From contig DYJC01000014.1 of assembly GCA_020723305.1 (NCBI GenBank), forward strand, positions 62,001 through 126,000: a DNA stretch of 64,000 nt, read 5' to 3'. This stretch comes from Desulfosudis oleivorans. GTDB taxonomy: Bacteria > Desulfobacterota > Desulfobacteria > Desulfobacterales > SURF-7. The notes under the pieces were generated by a model. The model ran no database searches, had not been told where the DNA came from, and saw nothing but the letters and a program-made list of their open reading frames with translations. The position numbers were made by a program, and so were the translations under genes. Below, in pieces: positions 8,813-17,508 of the stretch (its first letter is position 1; each line of letters begins with the position of its first letter).

Positions 8813-10143
8813 ACAGACTGGATACAGCGGTCATCCGACTTTGGGGTGCACAGGTCGGAGCGGTTTCGTGGCTGAAAGACCGTTCCTATGCTGTTTTTGA
8901 GTATGATCCGGCTTTTTTAAAAAAAGGTCTGGATATCTCTCCGGTGCACATGGGCCTTAAGGAGGCCAAAAACAGCGATGGAATCTTTTCTTTCCCAGGG
9001 CTGAACAGGAGCACCTATCTTGGTCTGCCCGGACTTTTAGCAGATGCCCTGCCGGATAAATTTGGAAACCATATCATTGATTCCTGGCTGGCAAGAAATG
9101 GCCGTGATCCCGGCAGCTTCAGTCCGGTTGAACGCCTGTGCTATACAGGAAAACGCGCCATGGGTGCGCTGGAGTTCTATCCTCCTGTCCATCGGAAACT
9201 GGATCAATCCGTTCCAGTGGCAATTGCCGAACTGGTTGCCCTGGCTCAAAAGGTCATGTCCCAACATCTGTCGCTTGATGTGGATATCGGTACCAATGAA
9301 AAGGAAAACGCCGAAGCGATCCTGGATATTCTGCGGGTCGGGACATCGGCAGGAGGTGCCCGTCCCAAAGCGGTTATTGCGATGAATCAGGCCAATCACA
9401 TCGTCTCCGGTCAGGGGGATGTGCCGGATGGTTATGACTACTGGCTGCTGAAATTTGACGGTGTTCATGACCTTGAGCTGGGCGCTCCAAAAGGATACGG
9501 CCGGATCGAATATGCCTATTATCAGATGGCCAGATCAGCAGGTATTGACATGGCAGAATGCCGATTGCTGGAAGAAAACGGCCGGGCTCATTTTCTCACC
9601 AGACGGTTTGATCGCGAAAACCGGAAGAAGATTCATATGCAATCACTTTGCGGTCTGGCTCACTTTGATTTTAATCTATCCGGTGGCTACAGCTATGAAC
9701 AGGCTTTTGCGGTCATGCGAAAACTGCGTCTGAGCAAAACCGAAGCTATACAACAGTATCGGCGGATGGTGTTCAATGTCATGGCACGCAACCAGGATGA
9801 CCATACCAAGAATATTGCTTTTACGATGAATCCGGACGGACAATGGAAACTATCCCCTGCCTTTGATATGATCTACTCGCACAATCCAGCAGGCAAGTGG
9901 ACCCATCAACACCAGATGACCATAAATGGCAAGCAGGATCACTTTGTTTTATCAGACCTGGTAGCCGTAGGGGAATCGATCAGCATCCAAAAACCTGTGG
10001 AGATTATAAAGGAAGTAGCAGCGTCTGTAAAAAGATGGCCGGAATTTGCTCAGACAGCTAATGTGCCTGAAAAAGAGATCCGTGAAATCGCCGGAAATCA
10101 TCGAATTCATATCCTGGAAACAATACCCAAAAGAAGAATTTAA
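8806..10143 (+). CDS. HipA-like serine/threonine kinase toxin
   Basis: 445 residues, normal HipA length. N-terminal HipA_N features: NRSTYLGLPGLLADALPDKFGN. Kinase features: GTSAGGARPKAVI (ATP loop), YWLLKFDG, FLTRRFDRE, the catalytic ARNQDDHTKN at about 323-335 and the DFG-like LSPAFDMIY near 349. Key catalytic and metal aspartates are present, so it looks active. E. coli HipA phosphorylates GltX and induces persistence; the target here is unknown. It overlaps the HipB-like gene and is followed after 6 bp by a transporter gene, which may be read through from the same promoter. Confidence 0.9.
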   Translation: MVDRLDTAVIRLWGAQVGAVSWLKDRSYAVFEYDPAFLKKGLDISPVHMGLKEAKNSDGIFSFPGLNRSTYLGLPGLLADALPDKFGNHIIDSWLARNGRDPGSFSPVERLCYTGKRAMGALEFYPPVHRKLDQSVPVAIAELVALAQKVMSQHLSLDVDIGTNEKENAEAILDILRVGTSAGGARPKAVIAMNQANHIVSGQGDVPDGYDYWLLKFDGVHDLELGAPKGYGRIEYAYYQMARSAGIDMAECRLLEENGRAHFLTRRFDRENRKKIHMQSLCGLAHFDFNLSGGYSYEQAFAVMRKLRLSKTEAIQQYRRMVFNVMARNQDDHTKNIAFTMNPDGQWKLSPAFDMIYSHNPAGKWTHQHQMTINGKQDHFVLSDLVAVGESISIQKPVEIIKEVAASVKRWPEFAQTANVPEKEIREIAGNHRIHILETIPKRRI

Positions 10144-10149
10144 CCTTTT

Positions 10150-11070
10150 ATGAATATTGTCAATACGATCATACCGATTTTCTCCATCATTGTTCTTGGC
10201 TGGATTGCCTATCGTAGAGGTTTTATTCCGGATACATTTATCACCCCGGCAAACCGGCTGGTGTATTATCTGGCGATTCCCGCCATGATCTTCCGGGCAA
10301 TCACTCAGAACTCATTCCACCAGTATTTCAATCTCAATGTTGTGATCATCGCTTTCGTTTCCATGTTTCTTGTTTTTCTGCTCGCATGGGGAGCCGGAAA
10401 GATGCTACACCTGACAAAGGGATATCTTGCCACCTTTGTCCAAAGCTCATATCACTGTAACATCGGATATCTGGCATTGGCGGTTGCCTACTACTACCTG
10501 GGAGATGACGGGTTTGCCCGCGCCGGTATATTTGCCGGTTTTGTTATGATTTTCCAGAACTTCCTGTCGGTAATCATTCTTAATTTGTACTCAACCGAAC
10601 AGGCTTCCAACAAAAAAGTCTTTCTCATGGTATCCAAAATCTTCGGCAACCCGATCATTATTTCAGCTGCTGCCGGGATAGTCTTCTCTTTGGCCGAAGT
10701 ATCCATTCCGGTTCTGATTTCACGTTCACTGGATATCCTTGGAGGACTGGCGCTCCCTACTGCACTTCTGATCATCGGAGCAACCCTTTCCTTTGATTTC
10801 ATACAGAAAAATTTTTCACAGGTCATCGGAACAACCCTGATCAAACTGCTGGGCTTGCCCTGTATTTCATATCTGTTGTTTTATCTTGCAGACATCCCCA
10901 AGTCTGAATTCCTGCCGGCATTTATCCTTCTTGCCTCGCCAACAGCGACCATTACCTATGTCATGGCAAAAGAGATGAAAGGAGACACGGATTTTGCAGT
11001 GGCTGCAATATCATTGAACACGCTTCTGTCGTCCGCAACATATACCTTCTGGCTGAGCATCCTGGCATAA
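10150..11070 (+). CDS. AEC-family auxin efflux carrier-like transporter
   Basis: 306 residues, almost entirely hydrophobic, with about ten predicted membrane spans in two five-helix halves separated near residue 160. Family-typical text: IVLGWIAYRRGFI at the start, RLVYYLAIPAMIFRAI, and the second-half motif LGGLALPTALLIIGATLSFDF. Bacterial AEC proteins export malate, malonate or other carboxylates; the substrate here cannot be read from sequence. Start is 6 bp after hipA with no strong ribosome site, so translation may depend on coupling. Confidence 0.88.
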   Translation: MNIVNTIIPIFSIIVLGWIAYRRGFIPDTFITPANRLVYYLAIPAMIFRAITQNSFHQYFNLNVVIIAFVSMFLVFLLAWGAGKMLHLTKGYLATFVQSSYHCNIGYLALAVAYYYLGDDGFARAGIFAGFVMIFQNFLSVIILNLYSTEQASNKKVFLMVSKIFGNPIIISAAAGIVFSLAEVSIPVLISRSLDILGGLALPTALLIIGATLSFDFIQKNFSQVIGTTLIKLLGLPCISYLLFYLADIPKSEFLPAFILLASPTATITYVMAKEMKGDTDFAVAAISLNTLLSSATYTFWLSILA

Positions 11071-11122
11071 CGGTTGTCCCGGTATAGAGAGGTTGAATTT
11101 TTCAGATGAACCGGAAATTTTT

Positions 11123-12808
11123 TTATTTCGCCATATGTACACGAACCTGATTCACCGGAACCACCCAATTGTTTTTATTGCAGATATCCACACATATCCC
11201 GGGAATGATTCGCTGCAATATCTCATAATTTGAACCAGCCTCCCTGTTACAATCCATCAGAACTTCCAGATCAAGGGAATTTGGGCCGGCTGCCTTGAAC
11301 TGAACGGCAATCTGTTCCACACAATCACCAAATCCTTTGGCCTTGAGTCCGGATAAAATATCCTTTTTAAACAGAACCGGTATTGTTTCGGTAATCTGGT
11401 CTATATAGGCATAATCCAGACCAAACGGAATCCAAAGCCTGAATCCCCTGGACAGGTTTCTGGGTGAGGCGGAAAGAAAATCTTGTGTTTTCATCGTAAC
11501 CGCCGCGCCTCCAAGAAGTTCCAGTTTTACTGCTTCCGGTGTCTGAATGACGACCCTTCCGTGGGTCTGATCTTTCAATACCACCCAATCCCCGCAGTTT
11601 GTCGGGAACCATGGTTCATCCTTTGCGATTGGCCGGGATCGCATATCCAACAGATCTTTTAAGGGGATCTTTTGTTCTCCCCCGTTAAGGGCATTGTTCA
11701 CAAGCCGTGTATAGAGATTCAATGAAGCGACTTCAAAGGGAAGGCCGCGATAAATCACCAGCTCCCCTTCTTTAACCGGGCCTAGATTCATGAGCAGCCT
11801 TGCCTGTGTCCAGACCAGTGGAATCGCCTGTTTTGATGCCCAGCCGATGCCGATCAGAAAAATGGCGGCAATGGATAACAGCAGCCAGTCTCCGAATACA
11901 TATAATACAGCGAAAACAGAAAGCATGGCAGTAATTATGGTAATTGAATAATAGAGAATATCAAAAAATCGGGTATAGACGGAGCGTTGGCTTTTATGAA
12001 TCGGACTGATTTTCCGGATATAGCCATGCAGTAAAAAAAAGAAGCCTATTGTAAAAATAAAAGATAAAAAAGAAATAATCAGATTCCGTCCCCGGCTTTT
12101 GAAAAAAATCTGCATGAACTCCCTGGCGGATTCGGATATTGTTTTTCGCTGATCCAATCTGAGATCCAGATTCCGCCGACTGATGTTCATGTTGGTCTTT
12201 ACTTCATCAAAGCGGTTCTGCCAGATCTGTCTGCTCTGTTTCAGCTTTGCGACAAGAGGTTCTTCTTTTGCATGAGATAGCAGAATGTCAATATTTTGAA
12301 TTGCCTTTTCGATCCTGGGCAACTGAGTTTCATATGCCTCAACCTGATTTCTCAACCTCTCGATTTCACGGGGATGAGCGGTAATTTTCTTTACTTCGCG
12401 GATCAAAGGGCCGACCAGTTCTTTGAGTTCCCTCTGCCAGTCAACACCTGATTTTTTATCTTCCTGCTCCTTTCGGGTGTCCACATCTGTTGCAAGCTGA
12501 CTGAAACTCGCTTCCATCTCTTCCTTTCGGTTGCTCAGTTCCTGTATTTCATTCCGTAGATCCTGTTCTCGCCCGATTCCGCTCTGACTTTGAAGTTCTA
12601 CTTGGCGATTTTCAATCTCTCCGGTTATATTATCGATGGACTTGATCAGCATGGACATATTGTTCAACCGGGTTTGGATTTCCCCCTTTCGGGAAAAAAT
12701 ACCCGTTTCATCTTCCGCAAAACCAAATGGGATTTCAAGAATAGAAAAAACAATCATACAGGCTGAAAACCAAGTCATGCATGTTCTGATGAAAACCTTT
12801 TTTTTCAT
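11123..12808 (-). CDS. MscS-family mechanosensitive channel with long periplasmic coiled-coil domain
   Basis: 561 residues from the ATG at 12808, chosen because GGAG lies about 9 bases upstream and a signal peptide (MKKKVFIRTCMTWFSACMIV...FGFA) starts there; the frame extends to 12925. Residues about 40-255 are charged, heptad-rich and predicted coiled coil. Four membrane spans follow (about 265-400), then the MscS beta/alpha-beta domain to the end (VVLKDQTHGRVVIQTPEAVKLEL and LWIPFGLDYAY). MscS-type channels release solutes on hypo-osmotic shock. The layout resembles MscK/DUF3772 types. The AEC gene is convergent, 52 bp away. Confidence 0.8.
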   Translation of the reverse strand: MKKKVFIRTCMTWFSACMIVFSILEIPFGFAEDETGIFSRKGEIQTRLNNMSMLIKSIDNITGEIENRQVELQSQSGIGREQDLRNEIQELSNRKEEMEASFSQLATDVDTRKEQEDKKSGVDWQRELKELVGPLIREVKKITAHPREIERLRNQVEAYETQLPRIEKAIQNIDILLSHAKEEPLVAKLKQSRQIWQNRFDEVKTNMNISRRNLDLRLDQRKTISESAREFMQIFFKSRGRNLIISFLSFIFTIGFFFLLHGYIRKISPIHKSQRSVYTRFFDILYYSITIITAMLSVFAVLYVFGDWLLLSIAAIFLIGIGWASKQAIPLVWTQARLLMNLGPVKEGELVIYRGLPFEVASLNLYTRLVNNALNGGEQKIPLKDLLDMRSRPIAKDEPWFPTNCGDWVVLKDQTHGRVVIQTPEAVKLELLGGAAVTMKTQDFLSASPRNLSRGFRLWIPFGLDYAYIDQITETIPVLFKKDILSGLKAKGFGDCVEQIAVQFKAAGPNSLDLEVLMDCNREAGSNYEILQRIIPGICVDICNKNNWVVPVNQVRVHMAK

Positions 12809-13084
12809 ATCCAGCTCCAACCCTGTGATAAAAGTATAATTGAAGAGCATGCAGGATAGCCACAATTGTACGCAGGCTATCCTTTCCGGCAGAAGACGAT
12901 TTCCAATTCCGTATCGAGAAATCACTATAGGATGAAATTTTACCTGATGTCAATGGCTTAGGCCACAGATGCTTTTCATATGATTGACTTTTCAAGATCG
13001 ATGGCGTTATATAGACTATCTGTCGAAATGATGAACCAATCCTTTTTTTCCTATTATCATTAAAATAGTCTGGTGGTCATAATT

Positions 13085-13510
13085 ATGGAGTACGAAACAA
13101 TATCAAGTTATTACTTATTCCGAACCGAGCCCTCTATCAGTGACAATACATTTATGAAGTCACTCACCGATGATGATGATGAAAAAAAACCTCAGGAATC
13201 AGAACAGATTGTCTGTCGTCAATGCAACTATATCATAACGAAACCTGAAGAAAGAATTCAGGTTAACGGGTCATATCAACATACCTTTGCCAACCCGAAT
13301 GGTCTTATTTTTGAAATCGGATGTTTCCAAACAGCAAAAGGATGCGGTTACACGGGTCAGGCTACCGAAGAGTATACCTGGTTCAGTGGTTATTCATGGA
13401 GGATTGCGGTTTGCGGTAAGTGCCTGACCCATCTGGGATGGTTTTTTTCCTCATCAACGGGGTCATCTTGTTTTTACGGGCTTATTTTAAACAAGCTTGT
13501 TTGGAGTTGA
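13085..13510 (+). CDS. CULT-domain (cereblon-like) zinc protein
   Basis: 141 residues from ATG 13085 (an in-frame GTG at 13073 is the alternative; ribosome site weak). The first ~40 residues are acidic and low in complexity; residues 44-135 form a CULT domain. Zinc cysteines C44, C47, C110 and C113 and tryptophans W99, W105 and W119 have the same W-x5-W-x13-W and W-x4-C-x2-C spacing as human cereblon W380/W386/W400 and C391/C394. Text such as HTFANPNG, GCGYTG, TWFSGYSW and HLGWFF is typical. CULT domains bind glutarimides, uracil-like ligands and cyclic imides; bacterial function is unknown. No Lon-like domain is present. Confidence 0.87.
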   Translation: MEYETISSYYLFRTEPSISDNTFMKSLTDDDDEKKPQESEQIVCRQCNYIITKPEERIQVNGSYQHTFANPNGLIFEIGCFQTAKGCGYTGQATEEYTWFSGYSWRIAVCGKCLTHLGWFFSSSTGSSCFYGLILNKLVWS

Positions 13511-13547
13511 ACAAATTGAGAAGAATGAAAAGAATTTGCCTGAAGGG

Positions 13548-13946
13548 CTATGGTGCCGGGACTGAATCAACTTTTCCGATCGTATGGTTTCGAATACACT
13601 CCGACAACCAGGCTTGTTGATAATAGGTCAAATTCTCAAATTCTATGCTGAATCGCTTGATAACAGCAGTGCTGAAGGGATTGCTGCTTCTGATCTGTAT
13701 ATCGGAAATTGCTTTTCCAGTAAATTTAAACGGGCTGGTATTATTATCCGACTTTCCGTCAAATAAAATAGAAACCTCATATGTGTCTACGCTTTCCTCT
13801 TTCCCCTGTTTATAATGAAAAGCCAACCCCCCCTCACTGATATCGACAATCTGCCCCATCTGGAATGAATAAGGCCCGAGAACTGCAAACACGCCCGGCT
13901 TTACAATAAACCTTATATGATTTCTCCGCTCTACTATAGCAGGCAT
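13548..13946 (-). CDS. PilZ-domain protein
   Basis: 132 residues from the ATG at 13946, which has AGGA 8 bases upstream; the longer frame begins with TTG at 13973. The PilZ signature for cyclic di-GMP binding is present at the N-terminus: ERRNHIRF (RxxxR) and, about 25 residues later, VDISEGGLAF (DxSxxG). It is probably a single-domain c-di-GMP receptor acting on motility, secretion or polysaccharide output. It is convergent with the CULT gene (37 bp gap). About 260 bp of AT-rich DNA upstream of it (13974-14206) shows no gene. Confidence 0.85.
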   Translation of the reverse strand: MPAIVERRNHIRFIVKPGVFAVLGPYSFQMGQIVDISEGGLAFHYKQGKEESVDTYEVSILFDGKSDNNTSPFKFTGKAISDIQIRSSNPFSTAVIKRFSIEFENLTYYQQAWLSECIRNHTIGKVDSVPAP

Positions 13947-14206
13947 CTCATTTTTCCTGTGTGGTGAAAACAATTCCCATTCAGATTTCGATACGTTTTA
14001 CCAAGGTTGATAAAAACAATTCAAGCAACCCATACGAAGTTTGCAGTGTATACCGTAAACAGTGTTTTTATAGCGGAGTGTTGTTTAAATGTCAATGTCA
14101 TTTCGCAAGATAAGCCCGAATAAAAAACTAACTTGCTGTGATATATAATAATATTTTTGATATTTCTCTTATCTTTTTATAAAGCGCTTCATTTTAATTT
14201 TGAAAG

Positions 14207-14899
14207 TTACCGTGTCAAAGTAAAAATGGCCTGAGCCAACCTCAGGTCTTCCTGGGTTGTGATTTTGATATTATCCCGAGTGCCATTGATGACAAACACT
14301 TCATGGCCGATCTGCTCCACAAGATAGGCGTCATCCGTTCCCCTAAAATTTTGCATCCTTGCCATATCATGGGCCTTTTTGATTACACTATACTGAAAAG
14401 CCTGGGGGGTTTGAGCAAAATAAATTCCACCTCGATCAACTGTCCGGCATATGCGGCCCTGCTTATCCACCTTTTTGAGTGTATCAAATGCTGAAATCCC
14501 AAGAATACATGCACCTTTTTTTTTTGCACAGGAGATCAGGTCTAGAATCTGACTTTTCCCCACAAAAGGCCGTACCCCGTCGTGAATCAACACGATACCA
14601 CGCCATTCTTCTTTAATTGCTTCCAGACCGCAAAAAACAGAATCCTGACGTTCCGCCCCCCCTGGAACCATTTTTACTTTTTCAGCATGGTCAACCCTGG
14701 AAAGAATCTCTGTCTTACAAAATTCGATATCATCCGGAGGGATAACAAGGATAATATGATCGCAAAGTTCATTTGTTGTAAAGATTTGTATGGTATGGCT
14801 AAGAATCGGGCGATCATGGAGAATCATGTACTGTTTCCGAACATGCTCCCCCATCCTGGCACCCCTGCCCCCGGCAACAATGATTACAGAAACAGTCAT
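14207..14899 (-). CDS. ispD: 2-C-methyl-D-erythritol 4-phosphate cytidylyltransferase
   Basis: 230 residues from ATG 14899; the frame extends to a TTG at 14935, and neither start has a strong ribosome site. The protein begins directly with the CTP-binding loop SVIIVAGGRGARMGEHVRKQY, including the conserved Arg and Lys; VLIHDGVRPFV and GTDDAYLVEQIG are further family signatures. It couples CTP to methylerythritol phosphate in the MEP isoprenoid pathway. ispF is not adjacent. Immediately upstream lies the HPr-tailed gene in the same direction, 82 bp away. Confidence 0.93.
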   Translation of the reverse strand: MTVSVIIVAGGRGARMGEHVRKQYMILHDRPILSHTIQIFTTNELCDHIILVIPPDDIEFCKTEILSRVDHAEKVKMVPGGAERQDSVFCGLEAIKEEWRGIVLIHDGVRPFVGKSQILDLISCAKKKGACILGISAFDTLKKVDKQGRICRTVDRGGIYFAQTPQAFQYSVIKKAHDMARMQNFRGTDDAYLVEQIGHEVFVINGTRDNIKITTQEDLRLAQAIFTLTR

Positions 14900-14981
14900 A
14901 CAAGTCTTGATCGATCTTATTTTGCTTTCATTCAATAACTTATGGATTTTGCTATCATCATCTATCCAAAAAAAATCCGAT

Positions 14982-16283
14982 TTATCTCAGATAATTCAAC
15001 TCTTTTGGAAGTGGGATTCCCTTTCCCATTGTATCCTCACCATAATTAACGTCTGCCAGTATCTCAATATCCTTTAATGCCCTGGTATCTCCTTCAAAAG
15101 TTACCCGGGTAATGTTTTCCTTATGAATCTGTCCTCCTGCCCATTGGATATCCAGAACACTGCTGGCATCGAATCGATTCTCTCCGACACAAAGTTCTAC
15201 CTGTCCACCATAGTACTGTACGATTTTAGCAACCAGAAGACTGGGACGGCTATGAAAACCCAGCTTCACCGGTACCGGAACATCAACAGAAGACCTTTCT
15301 ATATTTTCATTCAGAATCTCACTGGCAAACTCTTTACCATCTGTTAGGAAATGGCATACATAATAGAGTCCATAATTGATGGTTCTGTCTAACAACATTG
15401 CAGGGTCAATCAACTCGGAAAGATGCTTTCGGGCTTTTTGATGAATCCTCTTGTGCCCCCTTTCAAGAAGATGACGTTCATAAAAATGCAGTAACCGGCC
15501 AACAATCTGCAAAATATGAAAAACAACTGAAAAATAACTTCTCAACTGTTTCAGTTTCCGGTTGCCATATCGATATCCGCCCTGAATAACGTAAGTATCA
15601 AACGATGACTGCAAGTTATGAACCAGCATTTCAAAGCGCCGGATTTCTACCTCATTCACCTTTTTCGGAACCATCTCCAGCATACCCTTTAAATCATAGG
15701 GCTCATAAAATCCCAGTTGATCGAAATTACCGGCAATGGCTAAAAACTCACTTGCAATTTTGACGATCTTGCTCTTTTCCTGATCTGTATCATCATCAAT
15801 ATCAAACTCAAGCATCTCGTTGGTTACCACAGTTGGAAAATAATCCTGATCCCAATCCTCTTCTGGAATCGGAATTTGTAACCTCTCTGCCTCTTTGAGA
15901 ATAAGTGGTGCCAATTTCATCAGAGAACCAGTCAAAAAATCAAGAGTAGCTGCCCCCTGTTTTATAAAATCTTCCGTATTGGGAAGGTCATAAAATTCCA
16001 TTCGGTGTAAAATATGTTTTTGCGAATATCCACCCAGGCTCAAATGGCGAACGGAAGCAGCATACTCTCTATAGACATACCAGTTTTGATTGTTTTTCGC
16101 TCCATGGAAATCCAGAAAATCTTCCAGAAGTTGAGAAGACGCAATCAATTGCGAAAAAAGCTTTTTTGTAAAAAAATTTTGTGTATTATTGAACCTGGAT
16201 AAATACTTACAAGTTTTTAAGTAATCATAGGAATAGATCCGCACTTTTTCAGCATATGGAATATTGGAAACAAATTCATTCAC
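14982..16283 (-). CDS. Protein with N-terminal helical region and C-terminal HPr-like domain
   Basis: 433 residues. Residues 1-330 are mostly helical with no membrane segment, and I recognise no family. Residues about 335-420 resemble the PTS phosphocarrier HPr: VPVKLGFHSRPSLLV with the phosphorylatable histidine at His344, then the beta/alpha pattern through ADVNYGED. The usual HPr regulatory serine site is not obvious. A regulatory phospho-acceptor role within an incomplete nitrogen-type PTS is possible, but no EI or EIIA gene lies nearby. It sits between rnpB and ispD, same strand, 38 bp downstream of the RNA. Confidence 0.75.
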   Translation of the reverse strand: MNEFVSNIPYAEKVRIYSYDYLKTCKYLSRFNNTQNFFTKKLFSQLIASSQLLEDFLDFHGAKNNQNWYVYREYAASVRHLSLGGYSQKHILHRMEFYDLPNTEDFIKQGAATLDFLTGSLMKLAPLILKEAERLQIPIPEEDWDQDYFPTVVTNEMLEFDIDDDTDQEKSKIVKIASEFLAIAGNFDQLGFYEPYDLKGMLEMVPKKVNEVEIRRFEMLVHNLQSSFDTYVIQGGYRYGNRKLKQLRSYFSVVFHILQIVGRLLHFYERHLLERGHKRIHQKARKHLSELIDPAMLLDRTINYGLYYVCHFLTDGKEFASEILNENIERSSVDVPVPVKLGFHSRPSLLVAKIVQYYGGQVELCVGENRFDASSVLDIQWAGGQIHKENITRVTFEGDTRALKDIEILADVNYGEDTMGKGIPLPKELNYLR

Positions 16284-16321
16284 ACTTTCACCTTCATTAT
16301 CATAACTTGTAATAACAAAAC

Positions 16322-16730
16322 GGCCGAAGCAGTCCGTAAGCCGAATTCTGTTTCCGATTCAGATTACTCTCAACCGGACTACGATCATTCCTCTCTGGGT
16401 AACAGTTGCCCGCTACCTCTTGCGACCTACCCGGAAACTCGGACGAGCAGCCCTCAAACATTTCCCTATTTGGTCTTGCACCGGATGGGGTTTACAAAGC
16501 TTTTCCGGTCACCCGGAAAACTGGTGTGCTCTTACCACACCTTTTCACCCTTACCGGCAGAACAACAAGCACAAAGCTTGATCGATTCAGCCGGCGGTAT
16601 ACTTTCTGTTGCACTTTCCTTCGCGTTGCCGCGACTCCACGTTATGGAGCACCCTGCTCTCTGGTGTTCGGACTTTCCTCCGGATCAATACAGATGATCC
16701 GACGATCGTATAGCCTGCTCCGACCGTATG
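16322..16730 (-). ncRNA. rnpB: RNase P RNA component (bacterial class A)
   Basis: On the minus strand the stretch starts with GTCGGAGCAGGCTATACGA and soon reaches GGAGGAAAGTCCGAACACC, the conserved 5' core. It contains ACAGAAAGTATACCGCC (P4/J region partner) and ends with AATTCGGCTTACGGACTGC, the 3' core strand. These elements, in this order over about 410 nt, define bacterial RNase P RNA, which matures tRNA 5' ends together with RnpA. Exact ends are approximate. It lies between the zinc-ribbon gene and the HPr-tailed gene on the same strand. Confidence 0.95.
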
Positions 16731-16772
16731 CTGATATTACACAAATAATTTACTTCTTTGTTTGAAAACAGA

Positions 16773-17489
16773 TCATTCTCCCCAATAAATGATCCGATAA
16801 CACCGTGGACAAAATTCAAGCTTGTCAAAGCGCTGAAGTTCATTATACATCTGGGGCGGGATATTCATATTACACCCCTGGCAAATCGTATTTTTCACTG
16901 CTGCGATAGCACTGCCATGGGTCTGTTCCCGGGCAATCCTGAAACGTTTTATCACTTCCGGATCCATGGTTTTCTCAATTTCTTCCCGGCTGGATAAAAG
17001 AGCTGTTAATTTTTCTCGCTCCGCATCACCTTTTTCATTGAGAACAGCGATCTCTTGCATAGCTTGCTCTTTCAGTTTCTCAAGTTCCGATTTATCCTGA
17101 ACGATCAGTTTCTCTTCTTTTTCCAGAAAATCGAGTTTTTGAAGAATCTCATCCTCAATGATGGAATTTTTCTTATGAAGGCCCTCGATTTCCTTCAATA
17201 TTGCATGATACTCTTTATTGGTCTTTACGGATACAAGCTTTTCATTATTTCTCCGAATTTTTTCCTGATTGTCTTTTGTATCCGATTCCCGCAAACGGTA
17301 TTCCTGTTTCAACCCCGAGATAATAGTCTCTTTTTCCACAATGGTCTGCTCAACGGCTTTGATGTGCTTGTCAAACTGATCCACTTTAGGCTTGATGCCA
17401 TTCAAAAAAGATTGAATTCGTGTACTCTCCACGTCAATATTCTGAAGTTCAATCAAGACTGCTATCTGTTCCCTTGTAATACTCACCAT
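16773..17489 (-). CDS. C4-type zinc-ribbon coiled-coil protein (CT398/DUF164-like)
   Basis: 238 residues from the ATG at 17489, which has AGGTG 8 bases upstream; the frame extends to 17549 inside the preceding gene. Residues about 10-170 form a long antiparallel coiled coil rich in Lys, Glu and Gln. The C-terminus is a four-cysteine zinc ribbon: CQGCNMNIPPQ, then FCPRC followed by RIIYW. Chlamydial CT398 interacts with sigma-54 and type III secretion parts; in other bacteria the function is unsettled. It follows the Nif3 gene by 19 bp and precedes rnpB, an arrangement I recall from other Desulfobacterota. Confidence 0.86.
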   Translation of the reverse strand: MVSITREQIAVLIELQNIDVESTRIQSFLNGIKPKVDQFDKHIKAVEQTIVEKETIISGLKQEYRLRESDTKDNQEKIRRNNEKLVSVKTNKEYHAILKEIEGLHKKNSIIEDEILQKLDFLEKEEKLIVQDKSELEKLKEQAMQEIAVLNEKGDAEREKLTALLSSREEIEKTMDPEVIKRFRIAREQTHGSAIAAVKNTICQGCNMNIPPQMYNELQRFDKLEFCPRCYRIIYWGE

Positions 17490-17508
17490 ACGCTTACACC
17501 TATTTTTT

